A stretch of DNA of 64,000 nucleotides from Trileptium ribeirensis (taxonomy: Eukaryota > Nematoda > Enoplea > Enoplida > Thoracostomopsidae): positions 36,965 through 100,964 of the forward strand of contig JASANE010011941.1 in NCBI GenBank assembly GCA_030248225.1, given 5' to 3'. The notes beneath the pieces were generated by a model. It searched no databases and was not told where the DNA came from. It worked only from the letters and a program-made list of their open reading frames with translations. Both the position numbers and the translations under genes were made by a program. Positions 23,201 to 35,200 of the stretch are shown piece after piece. The stretch's first letter is position 1, and the number at the start of each line of letters is the position of its first letter.

Positions 23201-26200
23201 GCCATCATAATTTTAAATAAGTTCTGTCAAACAGTTTCAAAATGGATTTGGACAGTATGTGGCTTGTTTTCTTTAACTTAAATTATATATTGCACCGGTT
23301 CTTAAGTTTGAGGCTAATGGACGGAGTGGATGTGTCAGTGTCATTGATATTTGTATAAGGAATGAAATATGGACAAGGCGCTGTGATATTATTTTGTTCA
23401 ATTTATATGGTTTCACTGCCAGCAAAACCGCGGGACAGAAAGCTTGGATTAGCTGCAAAAGCATTACGTTAGTGAACAATCTCCTATTTGTTTTCTAGTT
23501 GCAGCATAGTTGTTACTTCCCCGATTGTTGCTGCTGCTGCTGGATTAATTTTGTTTCGGTGCCCACATTCAAAATTGTCAACAGTGTTACACATAGCCTT
23601 TAAATTTCGTACAATCATTAATTCTTTAAAAATCTTTATCTTAAGTCCGTTTTTCTTCAATATAAATGATCAACAACTACTGTTCTTATTATACATGTTT
23701 CACGGACATGTTGCGGGGGATTCTCATATACGAAATAAAATTATTCTGCACCACGAGTTTCGGTGGGATGGCTGACCAAAGAGGTTTTTATAGGCTCACC
23801 ACTTTATGGAACAACGTTTTTTGGCATACATTACAATTTTATCATTTCTCATTTACTGTAATTATCGTGGTCATTTATGACTGTCCAGCAGCACTCTTAA
23901 AGTTGGTCTATATGGCCGCCATCGAAAATGCGAAAAAATTGAATAGGCTTTCTAAAGAATACAGTAAAAGCACGGAACTCTTGGCGAAAAATGAAAGGAT
24001 TTTCAATAAAGCTAATTTTCTTGGAAAGTTAACAGTTGATCTAACACATGCTTCGTTGTTATAGGAAGCCCAAGAGCTCAAAGTAATAAATTGTGGCACG
24101 TTCATTAGTTACACTGGAACAACTGGTATTGCTGTGTTAACTGGTGCCGGTCGGTTCTATTTGGTTAACAATATTAGCGATGCTAAGGTTTGGCGAACTG
24201 CAGAAATTACATGGGGTAAGTAGCTATCACATTAACGTTATTTGTGTGTTCTTCTTTTTCTTTTTTTTCCAGTAGAACGACCATCGGGCTCATAAATCAT
24301 AAGGCGTGAGCCCAGTCTTTCAGATGAACGCAAACTCTTTCAATTAGTTTTACGTAAAATGTATGTATGGGTTGAGATTTTGTCTTGAGATTCTTTTCAA
24401 ATCTATGTTGTGCGAGGCCGCGTCAATCACTATGCTACACAGTTTCACCAGGTTCAAAATATGTAGGTGATATGATTATTGCGTGTAAAGCAATGCAGGT
24501 AGTGGTTTAGCAGTTCATTGGAAACTTCTTGGTGCACCAAATCATTCTACTTTTTATTCCTACCTATACCATTCTCTGAAGCAACCCCGTCTTGCATAGT
24601 TGCAAATCGCTCTAGAGAAATCGACCGCAATCATTAAAGTTCCTTGTTTCGCCTTATCATGAAATCCATTCAACATGCCTTACTCGTTGCTCAGAATTTG
24701 GCCCTCGGTTGATCTAAGTTTTTGAAATCTGGCTTATGAGTAATTTAATTCGATGTAAAGTTTAAGCGTTTGTTTATTATGTGTCCAAAACATTTTATCG
24801 ACACTTCAATCAACTAGGGTGTCCGGTAAGACAGAAGGTTCTCTGATTTTTCTTTTTGTTGGCAGCAGCATGATGACGGCTGTCCAAACAATACTGGTTT
24901 ACCTCGTTTCTGAAGCACTTTCAGTTTGTCGTTGTTAACTTCACCTTCCCTGATCTTTCTTCTGTTTCAGTTCACTGGAAGGATATATCTCACTCTCAGT
25001 TTTACGGCCATGCTATGGTTTTGTCGCTTTTCGCTTCTTTCTCAACCCGTTTATTCTTGTTCGATTTTTCATTGCGACTAACCCTGGCATAAATACTGCA
25101 AAAGGAACCAGCTTTAGGAAACTGATACCATCGGTTTGCCACTGCCTGACGCGCCACCACTTTTGAAATCCATTGTCTTGATAAATAATTCCAGACTTTG
25201 TGCGTTTTGGTACGAAGATCGAGTCAGTCACTTTGCCTTTAAACGCTTCCCTTTTCGTCATGTTTGTATTTGCAAGAAATGGTTTACCTATGGATGCAGA
25301 TGAACTGCATTGGAAGGCACAAGTGTTTCTCAAGGTTTCGTTGGGCAAAAATTCTAGGGCGGGGGTGCTTTCAGTGGTCGGTCCGGCCATCTAGATTAAC
25401 GGTGGGTGGCCCATCTGAGGGTTTTTTAATACCGAATAATATTTTGCTTGGTGCAAGAAGCATTAAATATTGGACATACAATGCATATTATATATTTAGT
25501 ACTAGAGCAAGTACGTTATAAAATACATATGCAACTGCATAACGGAGATCTACAAGCTACAATGCGCGATATATAGACAAATCGAATCACAAAACATGAT
25601 AGCTACAACATTATTGCCTGGAAAGTCCGTTGGTAAAAATTTCGGGGGTGGGGGAAAGAAAATCTAGATGGTCGATTCGGTAGGTTACGGCTTCTATTAA
25701 TTCCCGCAACCGACTTTCAGGATTTTGGATTCCGGCCGTATCTCTCAACGATTTGTCGTGTGAATATGCCAGGATATAATATTATGCAATGTATTTTTTC
25801 ATAACTGATTTAAGTGATTTGTTTTACATCTTACGGGTACTTATTTACACTCCACATGTTTCCGCAGCTGCTGTCGACATTAAGGAAATACGATAAATAA
25901 AATTGTATTTAATTACATAGCAATGACTATAGTCAGTTTTAATAGGATTTTTGTTGATTATTATGGATAAATCTTCACAAAATTATATTTAATCACAAAT
26001 TCAGTCTATTTGTGCCCTTTCATAAGACGCTAAATCAGCCGACTACGCTATCCTGGTCAAAATGGGCACCAAATATGTCAAGGGTCACTTTTTTGAAATT
26101 GGTCATCCGGTAGTCTACCTTTCACGACCTGTATCTCGAGATAGTGGTTTTGCAGCCAAAAATGGTGACCACCAGAATCCTGTCACCGAGAGTTACAATT

Positions 26201-29200
26201 TTACTTTTACATAGTGTTAGTCAGCGTTGCTGTTTTCGAGCTAGGAGCCTAATTTTAACAAATACCCAAAATAGTTAAGATTTCAGAATTTTTACAAAGA
26301 AGGTTTTTTACTTTTTGGGATAAACTATGGGATTACTAGTAACTCGCAGGCGAGGGTGATGCCATGTAGCAAACTACTGAAGACATACTATTTACGGTAA
26401 ATCTGGTTCATTGACATTAAACCCATAGACAAAAATGGAAAGGCATGCAATACGCACTCTGGACTCAAGACAACCAAATATTGATTTCAGCCTTCTGACA
26501 TACCTATATATAGACCATTCTTGATGTCTGTGTACGCAATACATAATCAAAGAAATGAAAACGCACATTTTGGAAAGCGGGTTCGTCGACCATAAACCCC
26601 ACGATACCTTATTAAAAGGTCGGGTTGCACACAGTATAGTCATGTTCGACTCTATGTTGCAAAACCATCGTATCCATCGTGCTTGATAACCTAATAAGCC
26701 TCATTTTAAGATAAAAACAAGCAATAACACGACGAAATCTGAAAAGTCGCTATTTCTGGCAAAGGGTCGATGAACCATATTCGGGCGCACAGCCGCTCAG
26801 GGTGTGGTCATACAAAGAGTCTTAGATCTCGATGGCCCGATTCTGCATAATGCTCCGCATTTTTGGATGCGAAATCGGTGTCGCGAGGTATGGGCTGCGA
26901 AAGACTGGTATCTCTATGGCCAGATTTGGCAAAGAACCCACAAGGATCTGTTCTTGCCATTATGACCCGAAAGAAGGGGTCGGAGGGGTTCGCGTTCAGC
27001 TAAAGATCGGGCGCTCAGTCTGCTTCGGACAATAAGAAACCCCAAGTATTTCTTACGAACCAATCAGCCACTACGTACAAGCTATTAGTTAATCTCGCGG
27101 CTCAAAAGACCCCTTCTACTGATATCAACGAACTGACTTTTAACGAAATAGTCGCTTTCATGAAAGATCAGTTCCATCCAAAACGTTTCATAGTCCGGGA
27201 ACGATTCAAGTTCTGGAGCGATATGCAGCGCAAAACCGCCGAAACAATTCAGGAACTGGCGGCGCGCATTCGCCAAGACGCTGCAACGTGCGACTTTGCG
27301 TCTATTAAGGACCCCCAGGACGAGGCATTGCGCACTCGCTTTATTGCTCTATCAACAATGAAGCCGTTCTCAAGCCCCTTTTCAAGATTAAAGGCGACGA
27401 ACTGCATTTCGCTCGCGCAGTTGAAATCGCAACTGAAACGGAATATGCCACTGCCAAAGAAACCGTCTACTGCTCCAAGCCAAAGCCGGTAAATAAAGTG
27501 AAGCAACATCACAAGGCCCTTGCAATGGAATCCTCAGAGAATTTCAGTGATTCGGGCAAGACAAAGGTGACCTGCTAACGCTGCGGTCAACCGAACCACA
27601 AGGCAAACGATTGCCGATTCAAAGATGCTAAGTGCAACCATTGGTCATTTGGAGAAGGTCCGCTGCAAAAAGAAGCTTTCCACATCAAAGGCAAGCAAAA
27701 ATTTCGTGAAAAGAATTGAATTTATCAACTCGGTCAAGGAATCGCACGACAATATGCCAAAGCTTGAAGTACCACTAGAGATTGATGGCAAACGGTGCGT
27801 GCTTGAGCTGGATACTGCCACTGCAGGTAATTTCATATGCACTGACTACTGGCATAGGTTGGGACGGCCGAAGTTAGATAACCCCTGCTGCCGCTATCAG
27901 ACCGCCAGCAAACATGATTTGCCAGTGAAAGGCACTTTCGTTAGAAATACTCGTTGCCATGGGTCAGAGATTGGTTGTGACGTTCGATTTACGGTAACCG
28001 ACATTCCTGACTTGAACCTCTTCGGACGAGATTCAACCAAACAGTTGGAAATCTCCGTGGATAAGGCAATGGACAATGTAATTTCTTGCAACGCAGTGTT
28101 TAGTCATCTCAAGGCTGGCATTAAGCTACGAGACCAATGCAAAGAACTTTGCGAAGAATTCCCCAACCGTTGGAAGTCAGAACTGCGATGCCTTAAAGAC
28201 TTTGAACTAGAAGTCGAGTTCAAACGACAATGCCACCCGATTTTCTGCAAAGCAAGACCGGTCCCTTTTGCCATCCAAGCCGATTTGGAGAAAGCGTACG
28301 AAAGTGGCATTGCTCAAGAAATTTGAGAGCCGACTCAGTTTAATGAATAGGGCACGCCAGTTGTTCCCGTTCGCAAGGCACTCCGTCCAGGTGAGACTAA
28401 GCCTGCATTGCGCGTTTGTGGTGACTATTCTGTCAATATAAACCGGCAGCTAAAAGACTATCGACACCCGCTACCTCTTCCGGTGGATCTCATGCGTAAA
28501 CTAGAAGGTGGATACGGGTTTACAAAGATTGATCTGGCCGATGCGTATAACCAGATCAAACTAGGCCCAAGAAGTCAAAGGAAACTTGCTCTCAATACAC
28601 ACAAAGGTGTGCTTCTTCAAAAACGACTGCCGTTTGGCATCAAGTCCGCTCCAGGTTACTTTCAGCAAACCATGGATCAACTTACACAAGATCTACCTGG
28701 TATTGCGGTTTATCTGGATGACATTTTGGTCAGTGGCAAGGATGCTAATTATCATCTGCGGAATCTCCGACGATTACTTCAGCGTCTAGATAATAAAGCA
28801 CTCCGCTGCCGACTGGAAAAATGTCAGTTTGCACAACCGTGGGTTGAATATCTTGGACACTTACTGTCGAAAGAAGGAATCGCCAAAGGACCAAAGGTCA
28901 ACGATCTCCTCAAATTACCGGCACCACAAGACGCGTCCAGTCTGAGAGCATTCTTGGGCTCGGTACAGTTTTACGCCAAGTTCCTTCCTACCAACCTGGC
29001 TACAATTTCCGAACCACTGTTCTGTTTTACAAAGAAGAAGATGCCCTGAAAATGGGACGCAGAACAACAATCTGCATTCGATCGACTAAAGCAACTTCTT
29101 TCCTCTGAAAACGTGCTAGTTCATTGTAACGAATCAATACCATTAGGAGTTGCTTGCGATGCTTCCAACGTTGGAATGGGAGCAGCATTATTTCACCGCT

Positions 29201-32200
29201 ATCCAGGTGGAAGCAAGCGGCCAATTTGCAACGTCTCAAAAATTCTTAATGAATCCCAAAAGAACTACAGTCAGATTCAGAAGGAAGCACTGGCTATTAT
29301 CTTCGGGTTAAAGAAATTTTACCAATACCTTTATGGAAGAACATTTACGTTGGTCACAGATCATCCACCACGTATTGCCATGTTTGGGCCCGGAAAATAA
29401 ACACCGATTCTCGCCGCAAACAGATTGGGACGTTGGGCTCTCATGTTGGGACAATTTGATTACCAAATTGAATTCCGCAAAACAGCGGATCATGCAAATG
29501 CTGATGTCCTGAGTCGTCTACCTGCGACTGACGATTTTCAGTTCGACAGGGAGGAAAGCGAAGACGATGCAGCTATGGTCTGTGGCATTCAAGACATCAG
29601 TAACAAAGTAGCTCCTGCTGACAAACATTCACTGACCCGCGAATCGGCGAAAGATCCAGTTATTTCAGTAGTGCTTCGATTCACGCGTGAAGGATGGCCG
29701 CCAAAGAAAAACGACGAAGGCACGGAAATGCAACGTTACCGTAAGTTGGCTGATTCATTATCTATTGTTAACGGTGCTAAGTACTTGGCTCCAGAGTAGT
29801 GATCCCTGCCAATCTTCGCGGCGATGTCTTGGAATTGTTGCACTTGGGACACTTTGGCATGCCGCGTGCACGTACGGCTGTCTACTGTCCAAATATTGAT
29901 GATGACATCGAAACAACCTGCCGCACTTGCACCAGCTGTGGGGAGCACCAAAACCTGCTATTCATCCATGGATGCTACCAGAAAAACCATGGAGCCGTTT
30001 ACATCTTGATCACGCTATTAATTTCCTGGGGACTAATTGGATGGTTTTAACGGACGCATACTCAAAATATCCCTGTATTCATTCAACTCAGACGGTCACG
30101 GCAAAGGCAACGATTGATCTCCTGGAACAGGACTTTGCTCATTTCGGATATCCTCATACATTGGTCACGAACAATCCATCAGCATCAGAATTCCAGGCAT
30201 GGTGCAAAGAACGAGGAATTACTCATCTTACAGGTGCTCCGTATCATCCTCCTACGAATGGATCTCCAGGACGACTCGTCCAAACTTTCAAGCAAGCTTT
30301 ACGGAAATCAAGTCTTCCTCCGAGAAAAGCCTTGCAAGAGTTCCTGATGCAATATCGTCGCACTCCTAACTCCAGGAGATATTCCCCCAGTGAGTTACTC
30401 AATTCGAGACCAATTTGGACGAAAATGGACACTCTGCTTCCGTCCCCAGCTTACACTGCTCAAGGTAAATAAGCCAAAGAAGCTAGCAAATCCCAATTTC
30501 AAACTGTTGCAAAAGTGAACCCTGTTTATAAAGTCGGTGATCCGGTCTATGCTCTGTACTTTGGACCCCATCACGCCAAGCAGCCACGTTGGGTGCCCGT
30601 TGTAGTCACACAACGAAAAGGCACCCGTACTGTCAACGTCCGTGTTTATCCACGAGGACCCACCTGGCGGCAAGACGTCGAACAACTGCAGCCAAGGCAC
30701 GTTTCTCAAGATGACAACGAACCTGGCGCAGATGTCGATTCAACAGGTGCCACAAATACTGCGGATAATGATCCGTTGGAAATTGCCGAAGTACCTCAGA
30801 CAGGAGGAGAAGAAACTATCGACGATGCGTCCAGTTCCGGCGGTCAGCAACTACGGCGTTCAAAGCGGACAACAAAAGGGCGTCCGCCTAAACACTACTC
30901 GCCGTCAAGGTAAACCTTCGGCTAGGCGGGGAGTTGTTATGGATTTGCTTCGCCAGAACATTTTGGGAATTACATTCGATCCTGTTCTGGAAGCTCCTAT
31001 GATGTACGAGGACATCCTCACACGTGGAGTGACGGCATCTCGATCCTTCTAGAATGTTCTACGGATTTCGAAGACTGATGTCATGATTATTATAGAAGAT
31101 TCTTTGATTATATTTAAAGACGGTTGCTTACCAAAACTGGAGTTACGGTTTAGTTACTGCTGAAGTACTGTTTCATTACTGTTCAGTTTACTGTTTCTTA
31201 TTGTCTCGATTCAACGTTACTTTTACTGTCTTGTTTACTACGTTTTGTTCACTTACTTCTGTTGGCTTTCAATAAACGTTTGTTTTCTACATCTCAACGT
31301 GGATGTACGCCTCTGGGAATACAACAGTTTTAACAGCGTATTGGTTGTGTTATTAACCATGCTGGACGGTGCCGGAGCAAAATTTTGTAAATTAGCAATT
31401 TGTAAATTGTCGAATTTCACCATTTTTACAATATAGCTGTATGTAGGTCAATCGGAAGTGTCTATATGTCTTCGGGGTTGTTAAATACGATAAAAGCAAT
31501 TGTATTTGCGTGGTATGCATCAAATAGGGCACTACTGCGTGAAAATGACTTCAAATTATAATTTTTCTTAAAATTTGGGATTTATAAGTTTCAAAAGTTT
31601 TTGATCAAAAGGATTTATAAGTTTCAAAATTGGAATAAGAAATGAGTTCTTCGGTTTTGATATATTTTGATATATCATGACCGTAGTGTTATCATTGAAG
31701 TAATGCCTGTGTATAATTGCTGTCACGGGACCTTAGGCGGGCTTACAGGCCTGAATTTGGAACGATAAATAGGTCAATAATATCAGAGTAACCACAATCG
31801 CTTTGTGAGTTATTAGTATATGTTATAATTTTGCAGTATCGATACATAATCCATTAATTGCTTAACAGTAATATTTAGTATGAATATATTTTTCATTGCT
31901 GAGGTGTCGTTCGTACTGAAAATTTAGCACATGGGACTTTCGTTTTCTGTATCAACATAACAACATAAGGATTCAAATATATTTTGTTATGCTTTTCTTA
32001 CAATATTTTCATCGGTTCGCGCATATTTTCATATACCTCTACGTGTACATCTAACTCCCCCGCGGCCGGGATGTGCGTGTAAAATTTCCGCAAAATTTCT
32101 TGAATATGAATACAATAGCGGGAGATTTGTTATTCCCCGTCGAGACCATTACATACTTGATTACCATGTTTTTTTCAGCATTTGAAGCTTAAATGTAACG

Positions 32201-35200
32201 ACCGACAGTTTAGCGGAGCATGGCCATAATAAATCAGCATGCAAAGATTCCATATGCACACGTCTTTCTATTTAGCTGGAAAGTTTTGTGGGAACTCGCT
32301 TTGAACGCAGATATATGATTTATATTGAACTACTTCCCCGGAATATTATCTTGGACTTTCGAGAGATAGCACGGGAGTTTAAGCCTTTATTGCTGAGTCC
32401 TGATTTGTATTTAGATTTGAAGTTATAGGTCCAGGTGTGCATCCGAAGTCAACGTGTTGGGCCGTATACAGTGGCAATCGGAGCACATCAATAATTGCGT
32501 GCTATGATAACGGGGAAATTTATAAATTTTCCAACACACAAAGTCCCGAACAAATGGTAAGTTTCTAAATTTTATTAGTAACTAGAGGTTACGGTAAATA
32601 TAAATTTGTGTTGTATATATATTTACAGCAATAAATAATTATAATGATCACATCAGCCACCGTTACATTCACTTTGATTTCGAGCAAACGTCATACGCTA
32701 TACACTAATTCTCAAGCAAACGTCATCGTAGTTGCTATTATGACTGCTGTTCTTGATTTTTCAGATAAACAAGCTATCTGTTCGTTTATTTCAGTTTCAT
32801 GCCTTCGATACGCCGGTAAAGCTTTATCGTCACATAGCTATCTCACCTAGTGCAACCTCTATTGCGTTGATGTCCGAAAATGGTATTGTACAAATTGGAA
32901 CAATTGATCTGAAGGTAAGTTGCTTGCGAAACGTTTATAGCGAATTGTTACGATACTTGAAACGAAGCGAGCGGAGTTTTCACTCAGGGCGGGCTTTAGG
33001 GGGAAAATGGTAAAAAATTCTTTTATGTCTGTCGTTGTCATTTATAACTCAGCTTCGGATGGAATGATCTTTATCAAATTTTTATTGTTCGATAGCAAAG
33101 GCGACGTGCTCTTTAGTTTCTCCGACTCTGTCTTCTGGGTCAAAATGACAAAAACGCAGGTTTTGAAGGGTTCTTTTTCCAAATCCGGATATACGGGTAC
33201 CAATATTTCGTATCTTATATCTCGTGCATGAAAAAACGGATACTAGCTCCTGGAGATGCACAACTTTGCTGACAACGACTGTCTTGTTGGACCTCTTTCT
33301 GGGCCGCTGTGGGCCTGCATATGGTTCGTTGACCCTTCGCCAGAAATAGCGCTTTTATAAGTTTTGGCATCTTATCGTGTGTTTTTACCTTACAATGAGT
33401 GCCTGTTTGGTTATAAACACACTGGATACGAGGGATCTGCTATCTAGAGTCCAAGTAGACTATATTATGCCTTTTTCATGGGGTTTCAAGGGTTTTACAA
33501 TGGACGAACCCAAATTACAAAATGTGGGTTTTCATTTTTCTGGTTATATATTGCGTGCATGGCATCACGAATGGTCTATATATAGACTTTTCTGAAAGCT
33601 GAATACAGTGCTTTGGTTATCTAGACTTTAGCGCATATTTAATGCTTTTTCCATTGATTTCGGAACCCGATTTCTATGATATCGCCTGGCTTCAGTGGCT
33701 TGGTTACGTATTGCTTACAGGACATCAAGAATTGTCTATATTCATGCTTGGTACGCTGGATACGGACGTTTGGTTATCTAATGACCATCACAAATACTCG
33801 ATTCGTTGTCAGTTGTTTTTGATTGGTTTAGTTTCGACGAGGTTTTAGGTTTTTCAATGGTTTCAGTGTTCTAGAGGTTTCAAGGTGGTATATGCATAAA
33901 ACACAGCCTGTTGTAGATGATTACCCAAAATCATAACTTAAAAGTGCAACTTCGCTCGCACCGTTTCACCCTCGCATACCAGATACTAGTAATTATGGTA
34001 TTTTCTTTTGATAGGTCTATTGCTACTATCACGAGCTGTGGTTCAATGAAGTAGTTTTTAGTTTTTAATTTTTGTTTTTTTTCTGCTATTTTAGCAATTC
34101 AAATCATACGGTGTTTCATCACATTACCCAGCTGCGCACAATAATCCACTTAACATTCATTTATCTTAAGTTAATCACATAATTTCTGCATGACTACTGC
34201 TTCCTACGCAACGTCGGATATATGTACATCAACCTAACTAGCCGCACATGCTATATTCAACAACTTCCTTGGGCAGCTACCATTAAATTTTGAGACACTA
34301 GTAACAGTTAAATCAGCATGTGAAAAGCCCTGTTTTAATTACCATGGCTTGAAATAAAAAAGCTGTATTCGAAATAACAAAATAAACCACAGTTAGAAAT
34401 TCATTGTTCGAAATGCATTGAATAATTTACGTTTACTTTTGGAACAAATTGCGCCTAATCTTGTAATACAAGCGATGTTGAAATGGCAACAGTCGAATTT
34501 TTGGTGTGGTGAGCTTTTGTACAATGGTTGTTTTTTGTTTGTTTTGGTATGATAGTTAAGACGTTGGCTTAATATACAAACAGTGCATATTCATGAATTT
34601 AGTATACTAAGGCCCAACGGTAGTTGAAATAGAGACACAACTCGTTCATCTGCTTCCTAACTACTGTGAAAATTGGATTTTAATTAATGTTATTTGAAAA
34701 AAGCTGAAGATGTAAAAACAAGAACCGAATGGATCCCTATATTTGGCTCAACATAAGATACAGTTCAGAAACGAATTGACGTTCTTTGAACAGAAGGTAC
34801 ATCAAAGGGACTTTTATATTTACTAGAAAATACTATTACATTACGAGTTTTCATTCGTGTTTGTATAAACCTCGCTTGAATTTAATAAGGTGAGGCACTA
34901 ATATTTTATGTTCTGTAAGATTAGCAAACATCTTCTTTGTACGATAGTCAATTTTTAGACATCGTTCTGTGAGGTCGACAGCGGAATTAGACGGAAGCCG
35001 TACTATTTTTGTTGGTATGTTATAGGGTTTAATTTTGTTCTAAAAAGCTTTTTGTGAATAATGAGCGACTAATTTTAACATGTTCCTCCAGCCACTTTAT
35101 CTTGCAATAACTGCTGTGAAATCCACATCTGTTGTTGTGGAGCAAATAGGAAATTAGGTTCAATCCATCGTTAATCCCGAAATAGCGAATTCCATTCAGC

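Larger units (their letters stand above)
27040..31326 (+). mobile_element. Ty3/Gypsy (Metaviridae) LTR retrotransposon, 5'-truncated and inactive
   Basis: Gag, nucleocapsid, protease, reverse transcriptase, RNase H and integrase appear in Gypsy order on the + strand, followed by one LTR. The RT style resembles the Mag/K02A2.6-like group. No matching 5' LTR or primer-binding site exists upstream, and the element starts inside gag. Interruptions include stops at 27576, 28324, 28348, 29047, 29398 and 29797 and a frameshift near 29950. It lies in the same direction as VPS16 inside an intron, so it must be spliced out, and its LTR poly(A) signal could in principle end VPS16 transcripts early. Confidence 0.9.
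24216..32434 (+). other. Largest VPS16 intron, 8.2 kb, filled with repeats
   Basis: It contains an antisense open frame (25013-25390), a family B copy (26330-27010), a decayed Gypsy element with one LTR (27040-31326) and a family A copy (31370-31810). 24216-25010, 25540-26330 and 31810-32434 show nothing recognisable. Confidence 0.75.

Noticed and set aside
23666..24064. 132-codon frame directly before VPS16 exon 4
   Set aside because: No family resemblance; it lies in an intron and ends at the exon boundary by chance.
26832..27035. Frame at the 5' side of the Gypsy element, possible gag start
   Set aside because: The DNA matches family B repeats elsewhere in the window, not gag.
34470..34506. 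Alternative candidate for VPS16 exon 7 ending in a Val-Trp before GTGAGC
   Set aside because: The exon at 34959-35014 has a better acceptor and aligns along its whole length with the family (CE, IR and W landmarks).
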